From an uncultured SAR116 cluster alpha proteobacterium (GTDB lineage Bacteria > Pseudomonadota > Alphaproteobacteria > Puniceispirillales > Marisalimonadaceae): a DNA stretch of 64,000 nucleotides. Positions 19,861 through 29,132 of this stretch are shown here, piece after piece (position 1 is the first letter of the stretch; each line of letters opens with the position of its first letter). Position numbers and translations under genes: made by a program. Under the pieces are notes generated by a model that was not told the DNA's origin, ran no database searches, and worked only from the letters and a program-made list of their open reading frames with translations. The DNA is taken from the NCBI GenBank assembly GCA_902558885.1, contig CACEFQ010000003.1, positions 1 to 64,000 on the forward strand, written 5' to 3'.

Positions 19861-21156
19861 ATGAGTGAAAATTACAAATTCGACACCCTTTCTTTACATG
19901 CTGGACATATTCCAGATAAAGAGACTGGTTCTCGTGCTGTACCTATTTATCAAACAACATCCTATGTTTTTAATAGTACAGAAGAAGCTGCTTCTTTGTA
20001 TAATATGGAAGTTGGTGGACATTTATACACTAGAATATCAAATCCTACAGTTGCAGCACTTGAGCAAAGGTTAGCCGCTCTAGAGGGCGGAGCAAGTGCT
20101 CTTGCATGTTCAAGTGGAATGGCTGCAATGCATCTTGTGATTTCCGCAATTTGCAGTAGTGGAGATCATATTGTCGCATCTAGTAAAATGTATGGAGCTA
20201 ATATTAATTTGCTTCAGCATACTATGCCTCGTTTTGGTATTAAAACCGACTTTGTTAATCCCAATGATCCACAAGCAATTGAGAGGGCAATAAAACCAAA
20301 CACAAAATTAGTTTTTGGAGAAGTTATTGGTAATCCAGGATTAGATATAATGGATGTTCCAGAAATTGCAAAAATATGTAACTCAAAAAATATTCCTTTA
20401 GTACTAGACGCTACGTTTAATACTCCTTATTTAATGCAACCATTTAAATATGGTGCTAATATTATTGTTCACTCACTTACGAAGTGGTTAGGGGGTCATG
20501 GTATTGCGATAGGAGGTGCCATTGTAAATGGTGGTAACTTTGATTGGGGAGATAAAGAAAAATTTCCTACAATATCAGGACCACATTTTGCCCTAGGTGG
20601 TATAAGTTTTTGGGAAGAATTTGGCCCATCTGCCCTAATTGCAAAAATAAGAGCAGAAGGCATGTATAATTTTGGACCTTCTTTATCTCCAACTAATGCT
20701 TTCTATTTAATGCAAGGAATTGAAACACTTCCTTTGAGAATGAAAAAACATATTGAAAACACTCGCTCTATATTGAATTTTTTAGTAAACCATGAAATGG
20801 TAGAATGGGTAAAACATCCAGATTTAGAAACACATCCTGACCATGAAGTTGCAAAAAGAATATTACCCAAAGGATCTGGGTCAATTGTTGCTTTTGGTAT
20901 TAAAGGTGGACGTGAAGCAGGGAAAATATTTATTGAGTCTGTACAATTAGCTTCACATTTAGCAAATGTTGGCGATGCTAAAACTTTACTTATTCATCCA
21001 GGGAGCACAACTCACTCTCATTTGAGTTCTGATGCTATGAAAGAGGGTGGATTAACTGATGATATGATAAGACTTTCAGTTGGATTAGAAGATATTAATG
21101 ACATCACAAAAGACTTTGAAAGAGGTTTCAAGGCTGTAAAAAAGCTTAATAAGTAG
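19861..21156 (+). CDS. PLP-dependent Cys/Met metabolism enzyme (O-acetylhomoserine sulfhydrylase / methionine gamma-lyase-like)
   Basis: YTRISNPTVAALEQRLAALEGG, SLTKWLGGHG PLP-Lys motif, LIHPGSTTHSHLS. Confidence 0.9.
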   Translation: MSENYKFDTLSLHAGHIPDKETGSRAVPIYQTTSYVFNSTEEAASLYNMEVGGHLYTRISNPTVAALEQRLAALEGGASALACSSGMAAMHLVISAICSSGDHIVASSKMYGANINLLQHTMPRFGIKTDFVNPNDPQAIERAIKPNTKLVFGEVIGNPGLDIMDVPEIAKICNSKNIPLVLDATFNTPYLMQPFKYGANIIVHSLTKWLGGHGIAIGGAIVNGGNFDWGDKEKFPTISGPHFALGGISFWEEFGPSALIAKIRAEGMYNFGPSLSPTNAFYLMQGIETLPLRMKKHIENTRSILNFLVNHEMVEWVKHPDLETHPDHEVAKRILPKGSGSIVAFGIKGGREAGKIFIESVQLASHLANVGDAKTLLIHPGSTTHSHLSSDAMKEGGLTDDMIRLSVGLEDINDITKDFERGFKAVKKLNK

Positions 21157-21163
21157 GAATATC

Positions 21164-21961
21164 ATGATCATTAATTTTAAAGGTGCTAAGACTTACATAG
21201 GTACAGGTGGTAAAAGTTTAGATATTACTAAAAGGACTTTGTGTTTTTTACACGGGTCTGGTCAAAATCATTTGAGCTTCATTCAACAGGCTCGTTTTTT
21301 TGCTTATAAAGGGTATTCTGTAATTGTCCCTGATATGCCAGCCCATGGATTTTCTGATGGCAATCCCTGTAAATCAATAAAAGAAAATGCTGAATGGATA
21401 AATGACTTATTAGTTGAACTAAATCTTAAAAACGTGGTTGTTATCGGACATTCTCAAGGATGTTTAGTAGCCCTAGAATTGAATAAGATTATCAAAAGTG
21501 CTCTAGAAGCACTAATATTTGTTGCGGGATCAAATGAAATTCCAGTTAATCGATTTTTATTAGATCTTTCAAAAGAAAATCCACAAAAAGCCTCTCAAAT
21601 GATGGTTACTTGGGGACATGGAATTGATGGTGACATGTCAATTAATAAATGGCCAGGACATTCCCATTATGGAGAAGGTAATAATATAATGTGCATGAAT
21701 AAACCAACAGCTTTAAAGTATGATTTAAACTCTTGTAATGATTACTTAGACGGTATAGATGCCTCAAAAATAATCAAAGTTCCAACATTAGCTGTTTTGG
21801 CAATAAATGATCAAATGACGCCATTAAAATCAGGTTTAAAATTTGTAGAACTTATAAAAAATTGTGAAACTCACATTCTTGATTGTGGTCATTTTCTTCC
21901 ATCTGAAAGGCCTATGGAATTAAACTCAATAATCAAATCTTTTCTTTCAAAATTAAAATAA
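21164..21961 (+). CDS. Alpha/beta hydrolase
   Basis: LHGSGQNHLS, GHSQGC nucleophile elbow, LDCGHFLPSERP. Confidence 0.85.
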   Translation: MIINFKGAKTYIGTGGKSLDITKRTLCFLHGSGQNHLSFIQQARFFAYKGYSVIVPDMPAHGFSDGNPCKSIKENAEWINDLLVELNLKNVVVIGHSQGCLVALELNKIIKSALEALIFVAGSNEIPVNRFLLDLSKENPQKASQMMVTWGHGIDGDMSINKWPGHSHYGEGNNIMCMNKPTALKYDLNSCNDYLDGIDASKIIKVPTLAVLAINDQMTPLKSGLKFVELIKNCETHILDCGHFLPSERPMELNSIIKSFLSKLK

Positions 21962-21988
21962 TTTTCAAATAGGGATTTTGTAAATTAA

Positions 21989-23569
21989 ATGAACGAAAAA
22001 AATTACTTCTTATTCCATAATGCTCATAGTTCAGATCATTGGAGAATTTCTGAAATTATCCTAGATCAATGCAAAAAACATCCAAAAAGAGAAATTATTG
22101 AATTTATAGATGGTCCAAAATGGAATTTTCATGACCTAAAAATTAAATCTTTAGAAAAAGCTAAAATTTTAAAAGAATTGAGTTTAAATGAAGGTGACAA
22201 TCTAACAGTTTTAATAGAAGACCCAAAAGAATTCATACAATATTGGATAGCATGCAGTTTTATAGGAGTTATGTTTGTAGCTATTAATACTGCTATAAAA
22301 GGTAATGTATTATTACATCAAATTAAGACATCTAAATCAAAAATTGTTCTTGTTGAAGATAAATTTTTTCATGAAGTAAAAAGCTTGGTTGATCTATATA
22401 GATTAGAAGTTGAAATTTTAAATTGTAAAGGTTTAAAGAACAAAGACCTTTTGATTGAAAACAAGATTATTTTTGGAAAGTTAAGTGACAATGTTTGTAC
22501 TATGTTTACAAGTGGAACATCAGGGCCTTCTAAAGGAGTTATGATGCCCAATGCACATTGTGTTCTGTTTGCTATAGGAACAATTGAAAATTACAACTTA
22601 AGATATTATCACACTTTTTACATCTCATTACCTTTATTCCATGCTAATGGATTATTTATGCAACTTTTGGCGTGTATTATGACTGGTGCAAAAGCAGTTA
22701 TAAGAACTAGATTCTCAGCCTCAAATTGGCTTAAAGATATTAGAAAGTATAATATAACTCATACTAATATGTTAGGTGCTATAGCTGCGTTTATTGTTGC
22801 GCAACCGCCTACTAAATACGATAAAGATCATAATTTAGAAGTAATTGGTTCAGCTCCGTTGCCAAGTGAACCTGAAAAAATTTTTAGAAATAGATTTGGT
22901 GTAAAATATGTATTACCGCTTTATGGCATGACAGAAGTTAATATTCCAATATATGGTTTAAAAAGTGAAATAGGTAATGGCAGGTGTGGAAAATTGTATA
23001 ATAAATATTTTGAGGTTGAAATAAGAGACCCTGAAAAAGATACACCGGTTAATGACGGCTTAGTTGGTGAAATAGTTGTAAGACCAAAACAACCCTTTGG
23101 TTTTATGTCTGGTTATTTAGGAATGCCAGAGAAAACAGTAGAAAGTTGGAGAAATTTCTGGTTTCATACTGGTGATGCAGGGATTAGAGAAAAGTCAGGG
23201 CATTTTGTTTTTGTAGATAGAATTAAGGATTGCATTAGAAGAAGAGGTGAAAATATTTCGTCATACGAAGTTGAACAAGCTTTTTTAGAAATTCCATTTA
23301 TTACAGAAGCAGCTGCATATGCAATTTCAGCTGATGGTGGTGAAGGAATGGAAGATGAAGTAATGGTAGCCTTGATGATTAATAACAAAATAAATATAGA
23401 TTTTGATGAATTACTTGAAAAAACAAAAATAAACTTAGCTAAATTTGCCATACCAAAATATATAAGAGTAATGAAAGAGTTTCCAAAAACACAAACAGGT
23501 AAGATCCAAAAAAATAAGCTAAGAGAAGAAGGGGTTACTATAGATACTTGGCAAAATAAAAATATTTAA
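21989..23569 (+). CDS. AMP-dependent CoA ligase (CaiC-like)
   Basis: MFTSGTSGPSKGVMMPNAH, LYGMTEVNIP, FWFHTGDAG, RIKDCIRRRGENISSYEVE. Confidence 0.88.
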   Translation: MNEKNYFLFHNAHSSDHWRISEIILDQCKKHPKREIIEFIDGPKWNFHDLKIKSLEKAKILKELSLNEGDNLTVLIEDPKEFIQYWIACSFIGVMFVAINTAIKGNVLLHQIKTSKSKIVLVEDKFFHEVKSLVDLYRLEVEILNCKGLKNKDLLIENKIIFGKLSDNVCTMFTSGTSGPSKGVMMPNAHCVLFAIGTIENYNLRYYHTFYISLPLFHANGLFMQLLACIMTGAKAVIRTRFSASNWLKDIRKYNITHTNMLGAIAAFIVAQPPTKYDKDHNLEVIGSAPLPSEPEKIFRNRFGVKYVLPLYGMTEVNIPIYGLKSEIGNGRCGKLYNKYFEVEIRDPEKDTPVNDGLVGEIVVRPKQPFGFMSGYLGMPEKTVESWRNFWFHTGDAGIREKSGHFVFVDRIKDCIRRRGENISSYEVEQAFLEIPFITEAAAYAISADGGEGMEDEVMVALMINNKINIDFDELLEKTKINLAKFAIPKYIRVMKEFPKTQTGKIQKNKLREEGVTIDTWQNKNI

Positions 23570-23607
23570 TTATCATAAATTGAAATAAAAAACATGAAGG
23601 GGTCAAA

Positions 23608-24525
23608 ATGGCAAATAATAAATTTCAGGGTTGCTGGCCAGTGGCTCCAACACCATTTAAAGACAATGGTGAGCTCGACATAGAAGGCATGAAAAGAGTT
23701 CTAGATTGCATGGTGGATCAAAATGTTGATGGCATTTGTATACTAGCGAATTATTCTGAGCAGTTTTTGTTATCAGACGAAGAAAGAGAGATTTTAACTA
23801 GATTATGTATTGAACACGTATCTGGTAGAGTTCCAATAATCACAACTGTGAGTCATTTTTCAACAGATATTGCACTTTCACGTGCTAAATTAGTAAAAGA
23901 ACTTGGTGGTGAAATGCTTATGATGATGCCTCCATATCATGGCGCTCTAATGAGAGGAACATCTCAACAAACATTTGAACAATTTGCAAAAGTTGGTGAA
24001 GCAGGTGTCACTATTATGGTTCAAGACGCACCATTATCAGGAGTTGATTTATCTGTGCCTCTCTTAGTAAAAATGGCCAAAGAGATAGAAATGGTGAAAT
24101 GTTTCAAAATTGAGTGCGCTCAAGCGGCTTCTAAATTAAGAAAACTCGTAATTGAAGGTGGTGACGCCATTGAAGGACCATTTGATGGAGAAGAAGGAAT
24201 AACATTGTTTGCTGATTTAGAAGCTGGTGCAACTGGTAACATGAGTTCAGCAATGATACCAGACTTAATTAGACCAGTTGTTTTAGACTATTTGGACAGA
24301 GAATTTGATAAATCTCAAGATAAATATAATAATATTTTACCTTTAATTAATTATGAAAATAGGCAGTGTGGATTCAGAGCAACTAAGGTAATTATGAAAG
24401 AAGGGGGTGTTATTAATTCAGATTTTTGTAGACATCCAATTCCGCCTTTAGAAGAACAAACAAAAACAGGATTAATCAAATTAGTTAAGAAATATGATCC
24501 AATCGCCTTAAACTGGGGTAAATAA
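23608..24525 (+). CDS. Dihydrodipicolinate synthase (DapA) family aldolase/lyase
   Basis: GCWPVAPTPFKDNGELDIEGMKRVLD, VSGRVPIITTVSHFSTDIALSRAK, KCFKIE (Schiff-base Lys region). Confidence 0.85.
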   Translation: MANNKFQGCWPVAPTPFKDNGELDIEGMKRVLDCMVDQNVDGICILANYSEQFLLSDEEREILTRLCIEHVSGRVPIITTVSHFSTDIALSRAKLVKELGGEMLMMMPPYHGALMRGTSQQTFEQFAKVGEAGVTIMVQDAPLSGVDLSVPLLVKMAKEIEMVKCFKIECAQAASKLRKLVIEGGDAIEGPFDGEEGITLFADLEAGATGNMSSAMIPDLIRPVVLDYLDREFDKSQDKYNNILPLINYENRQCGFRATKVIMKEGGVINSDFCRHPIPPLEEQTKTGLIKLVKKYDPIALNWGK

Positions 24526-24562
24526 AATTTAAAATACTTATTAAATAATATTGGAGGAACTA

Positions 24563-25075
24563 TTGCCTTACACTTTAGATGATTTAGTTCAAGATATTAA
24601 AGAAATTATTAATAATGAAAAAATGCCGGATGGGTCAGATAAAATTTGCTATTTTGTTTCAAAAGCTCTTATGGATCAAAATTTTATAGCTGATAATCTT
24701 CCAGATAGAGCTAATGGTGAATTACCCAGACAAATACTTTATGAAGATAAAGACACAGGTTTTTGTATTTGCGGTCATGTTCATGATAATGAAGCAATAG
24801 GTAGTCCCCATGACCATGGATCAAGCTGGGCAATTTATGGACAAGCCTCTGGTGAAACAGAAATGACTGATTGGCAAATTATTGAAAAAAATAATTTAAA
24901 TGATGTTGTAAATGTTAAACCAAAAAAAACTTATATTATGAAAGCTGGTGATGTGCATTTTTATGATGTGGGTCACGTTCATTCACCTGTTAGAAAGCAT
25001 CCTGTTAGATTATTAAGGATTGAAGGAGCTAACTTGGATAATATAAAAAGATCTAATATTAAAGCAATATCCTAA
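24563..25075 (+). CDS. Cysteine-dioxygenase-like cupin
   Basis: SPHDHGSSWAIYGQASGETEMTDW and GHVHSP metal-ligand motifs. TTG start at 24563 follows GGAGG at 24553-24557, whereas the track start at 24551 overlaps the SD. Confidence 0.72.
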   Translation: MPYTLDDLVQDIKEIINNEKMPDGSDKICYFVSKALMDQNFIADNLPDRANGELPRQILYEDKDTGFCICGHVHDNEAIGSPHDHGSSWAIYGQASGETEMTDWQIIEKNNLNDVVNVKPKKTYIMKAGDVHFYDVGHVHSPVRKHPVRLLRIEGANLDNIKRSNIKAIS

Positions 25076-26621
25076 AAAACACCCTTTCTTCTTCATCCAT
25101 ATTTTTTATTAAATCTGTTTCCCATTTTAAGTAATTTCTTGCATGTTCTTTGTTTCCTTGATGACGAAGGTGTGTATGAAAATTAAAATCAATAAATGTT
25201 TGATCCAACTCAACTTTTGTTGAATCAATATAATCCAAACAATGTTCAACGTCTTTGTCATTCCAATTATATACTTGAACCACATACCCTGGATCTTTCT
25301 CTTGAAGATCACTTACAATTAGGCTTGCTTTTGGTAAATCATTAGTAACTAGAATCATTGATTTAATATGGCGTGGCATCTCTTTTATTATGAATCTATT
25401 GGTCCAAACTGACTTCTTTATTCTTTTTTTACAATAATCAACGCTGTTTCGAATATCAAAGATATGAGTATCTTTAAAATTTTTAAAATTCTCTAAATTA
25501 ATTAAATTTAAAGGGATGGTTTTAAAGTTTACTTCAAGTTTGAGATTTAAATTTTTAATTTTTTTAGGGCTTTCATTAACAACATAACAATGATAGCTCA
25601 TTTTTTTTAACCATAACGCTGTCATACCTGCTCTTACTAGGTCACCGTCATCAAATACAATTACATGTGATTTTAATACACCAATATATTTATCAGTAGC
25701 TTGTACTAATTGACCACCAGGTACGTTTCTTAATTTAGATAATTTATTTTTTTGATTTGAATTTGTTCTTACATCAAAAACATATGTGGTTATGTTCTTA
25801 TCATTAATGAGTTTCTGGGCTTGATTAAAATCAATGATTTCAACTTTATTTTCTAATAAATTTACCATCTTTTCTCTAAGCTCATTAATTTTTTCACTCT
25901 TTGGTGTTTTGTCAAAAAATTTAGTTTTTCCGTGATCTAACTTAAAATTATTTAAAAACCATCCTTGCGTACCATTTTCCAGAGCATAAACTTTATTTTT
26001 AATACCAAAATCTATCAATGTCTGAGTACCTATAATAGATCTTGTTCTACCGGCGCAATTAATTATAATTTCAGTATCTGAACTTTTTATTAATTCGGAA
26101 ATTCTATAGGGTATTTCAGCGTTTGGGCAACAAACACTTCCAGGTATACTCATCTTATTATATTCATCGAATGGTCTGCCGTCTAATATAACAATATCTT
26201 TCTTTTCTTTTTGTTTCTTTGATAACTGAGAAGCTGTTATAGATGGTGTGTTAAATTGCTCTTCAATTAATTCACCAAAACTTTTACTTGGTACATTAAT
26301 TCCATCAAACAATCGAAACTTAGACTTAATCCACCCTTCAACCCCGTCTTTTAAAATAAAAATATTTATATATTTTAAATTTTTTGCCTGTTTGTAAATT
26401 ATTTCTGAAACACCGTTGTTATTGTCAAATAACACTATGCGTACTTTTTTGTTAGGCACTAGCTTTTCAACATTTATTTCAAACTCACTAAATGGAATTG
26501 AAATAGAAAACATAGGGTGTCCCTTAGTATGTTGAGCCGTCTCTCTTACGTCAATGAACGCAAGTTCCTGATCATCAGAAATCCAATTTTTTACTGTTTT
26601 TGCTTCTACAAAATTTCTCAT
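25059..26621 (-). CDS. Four-domain rhodanese-like sulfurtransferase
   Basis: Repeated rhodanese folds (FIDVRETAQHTKGHP, ILDGRPFDEYNKMSIPGSVCCPN, VFDVRTNSNQ, IFDIRNSVDYCKKR); only the second has a Cys loop, NCAGRTRS. Confidence 0.87.
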   Translation of the reverse strand: MRNFVEAKTVKNWISDDQELAFIDVRETAQHTKGHPMFSISIPFSEFEINVEKLVPNKKVRIVLFDNNNGVSEIIYKQAKNLKYINIFILKDGVEGWIKSKFRLFDGINVPSKSFGELIEEQFNTPSITASQLSKKQKEKKDIVILDGRPFDEYNKMSIPGSVCCPNAEIPYRISELIKSSDTEIIINCAGRTRSIIGTQTLIDFGIKNKVYALENGTQGWFLNNFKLDHGKTKFFDKTPKSEKINELREKMVNLLENKVEIIDFNQAQKLINDKNITTYVFDVRTNSNQKNKLSKLRNVPGGQLVQATDKYIGVLKSHVIVFDDGDLVRAGMTALWLKKMSYHCYVVNESPKKIKNLNLKLEVNFKTIPLNLINLENFKNFKDTHIFDIRNSVDYCKKRIKKSVWTNRFIIKEMPRHIKSMILVTNDLPKASLIVSDLQEKDPGYVVQVYNWNDKDVEHCLDYIDSTKVELDQTFIDFNFHTHLRHQGNKEHARNYLKWETDLIKNMDEEERVFFRILL

Positions 26622-26707
26622 CTTAAAATATAATCATTGATTTAAATTTAATAATTAAAAAAATTAATATATGTTTTTTGATAAGGTTAGTCAAAATGGG
26701 GGATTTA

Positions 26708-28360
26708 ATGAAAGACTACAATGTAGGAGACCTAGTTTCTGAGTTTTTGCACCAAATAGATGTTAAGGATGTTTTTGGTGTCGTTTCAGTACATAATATT
26801 CCAATGCTTGATGCAATTGGCAGAAGAAATCATATTAGAATGATCCCTGCAAGAGGTGAAATGGGAGCTGGCCATATGGCTGACGGTTATGCTAGAGCCA
26901 GTAATGGACTTGGCGTCGTGTTTACAAGCACGGGACCTGGCGCAGCAAATGTTGCAGGTGCAATCGTAGAATCTCGTTTTGCAGGTTCGTCTGTTTTGCA
27001 CTTTACAGGTCAGACGGCAACAGAAAATTTAGATAAAAATCAAGGAACAGTCCATGATGTTCCTAACCAATTAGATATGCTCAGTTCTATTTCAAAAGAG
27101 GCTATTAGGATTGATGATGAAAAAGAAGCTTTAGAAAAATTAATCTATGCATATAAGATAGCTCTTACACCCCCAAAAGGACCAGTTTCAATTGAGATAC
27201 CTATAGATATTCAAAGAAAAAAAATCAAAAGACCTGCTTTGTTAGACACTATTAGTTTACCTCATATAAATGGTGAATTAGGTGATACAAAATCTCTAGA
27301 TGAAATAGAAAAATCTATAAAATCCTCAAAGAGAAAAATTATATGGGTAGGAAATGGAGCTAAGTTTGCAACTGAAGAAATTAATCTTTTTATTAAAATG
27401 GGGTTTGCAGTTGTAACAAGTACTCAAGCTAGAGGAGTGGTTTCAGAAACAAATAAAATGTGTTTGGGTGCTTTCAACGCTGTCCCCTTAATAGAAGAAT
27501 TTTATCAAACATTAGATTTAATGCTTATAGTGGGGAGTAGATTAAGAGGTCACGAAACTAGAGATATGTCACTGAAGTTACCAAAGAATTTAGTGCAAAT
27601 TGATATAGATCCAAGTGCCAAAAATAGAACATACAAAACAAATCAATTTCATTGTGGAGATGCTAAAAAGGTTCTGGCTGAATTAGCTAAAGGATTAAAC
27701 GGTAAGATTTCTGTAGAGAATGAATGGATAAATGAGGTTAGTGATTTAAAAAATCGAATTTATTTAGATTATAAAAACATGTTAGGTGCGTATAAAGATT
27801 TTCCAGAAATAATAAGAAACATTCTCCCAAAAGATGGAAAGTGGGTTAGAGACGTCACTATTTCAAACAGTATGTGGGGCAACCGAATGATGTATATAAA
27901 TGATCCTACTGAAAACATTTATCCTGTTGGAGCGGCAATTGGGCCGGGAATGGCTTTAGCTATTGGAGCCTCAATTGCTAGTGAGGGGAAAAAAACAATA
28001 GCAATGTGTGGGGATGGGGGCTTTATGCTTAATATTCCAGATTTGTGGACTGCCTCTGAAACAAATTGTGATGTTGTATTTTTGGTGATGAATGACAATG
28101 GTTATGGTGTCATAAAACATATACAAGACAGTATGTATGCTGGAAGAAAATTTTTTGCAGATTTGATGGTACCAAATTTTGAAGATTTAGCAAAAGCAGC
28201 CAAAATGAAATATAAGAGAATAGATTTTGCAAAAGATTTAGAAAAGGTACTTAAGGAGGCTATAAATTTTGATGGTCCAGTATTAGTAGAGGTAAATGTA
28301 GCATCAGTTGGAGAAATGCCTCGTTATTTTGCCCCTCCTCCTCACGCTCTTAAAAAATAA
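26708..28360 (+). CDS. ThDP-dependent enzyme, acetolactate-synthase-like
   Basis: ARGEMGAGHMADGYARA (catalytic Glu), TSTGPGAANVAGA, GDGGFMLNIPDLWTA...MNDNGYG ThDP motif; start set after GGGGGA upstream of the ATG at 26708. Confidence 0.88.
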   Translation: MKDYNVGDLVSEFLHQIDVKDVFGVVSVHNIPMLDAIGRRNHIRMIPARGEMGAGHMADGYARASNGLGVVFTSTGPGAANVAGAIVESRFAGSSVLHFTGQTATENLDKNQGTVHDVPNQLDMLSSISKEAIRIDDEKEALEKLIYAYKIALTPPKGPVSIEIPIDIQRKKIKRPALLDTISLPHINGELGDTKSLDEIEKSIKSSKRKIIWVGNGAKFATEEINLFIKMGFAVVTSTQARGVVSETNKMCLGAFNAVPLIEEFYQTLDLMLIVGSRLRGHETRDMSLKLPKNLVQIDIDPSAKNRTYKTNQFHCGDAKKVLAELAKGLNGKISVENEWINEVSDLKNRIYLDYKNMLGAYKDFPEIIRNILPKDGKWVRDVTISNSMWGNRMMYINDPTENIYPVGAAIGPGMALAIGASIASEGKKTIAMCGDGGFMLNIPDLWTASETNCDVVFLVMNDNGYGVIKHIQDSMYAGRKFFADLMVPNFEDLAKAAKMKYKRIDFAKDLEKVLKEAINFDGPVLVEVNVASVGEMPRYFAPPPHALKK

Positions 28361-28361
28361 A

Positions 28362-29132
28362 ATGTTTGAGTTTCCAGAAACGATCTCAAACTTAACAGCA
28401 TATTTTTTAATTTTTGCTAGTATGGCTACTTCATTTATTACTTCAGCTTTTGGGATTGGAGGAGGAGCAATTTTGTTGGGATTATTAGCTGTCAAACTTC
28501 CACCTTTAGCATTATTGCCAATACATGGGATTGTTCAAGTAGGTTCTAACCTTGGAAGAACAATAATTTTTTTCAAAGACATTAAAAAGGATACCATAAT
28601 TCCATTTACTGTTGGGACAATTATTGGATCTATAATTGGTGGTTCCATTTTTATTCAAATAGATGCTTGGTTACTTCAATTATCAATAGCTTTATTTATA
28701 TTATGGTCAGTATATGGTAAAATTCCAATTATTGGATCAAAGCAAACAACGATTGGTGGTGCATTTTCAGGTTTCATGACAATGTTTTTTGGAGCATCAG
28801 GAACCTTGGTGGCAGGAATGGTAAAAACACTAAATCTAGAACCAGTAAGACATTTAGCAACACATTCAGCATTAATGTCTATACAACATCTGATTAAGGC
28901 AGTGGTATTTGGTTTTGTTGGTTTTGCTTACTCTGAATATTTTTTACTTATTTTTTTAATGATAATAAGTGGATTTGCAGGAACTATTTTGGGAAAAAAA
29001 ATTTTAGTAAAATATGGAAGTAAATATTTTAAATTTATTTTAAATGCAACTCTTACAATTATTGCTTTATACCTTCTCTGGAACGCAATTATTATGAGTA
29101 AGGCTTTAGATAATTTTAATCTTTTTGCTTAG
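28362..29132 (+). CDS. TauE/SafE-family anion exporter (sulfite exporter family)
   Basis: Multi-TM with ITSAFGIGGGAILLGLLAVKLPP and GFMTMFFGASGTLVAG; ATG at 28362 directly after the preceding stop. Confidence 0.85.
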   Translation: MFEFPETISNLTAYFLIFASMATSFITSAFGIGGGAILLGLLAVKLPPLALLPIHGIVQVGSNLGRTIIFFKDIKKDTIIPFTVGTIIGSIIGGSIFIQIDAWLLQLSIALFILWSVYGKIPIIGSKQTTIGGAFSGFMTMFFGASGTLVAGMVKTLNLEPVRHLATHSALMSIQHLIKAVVFGFVGFAYSEYFLLIFLMIISGFAGTILGKKILVKYGSKYFKFILNATLTIIALYLLWNAIIMSKALDNFNLFA

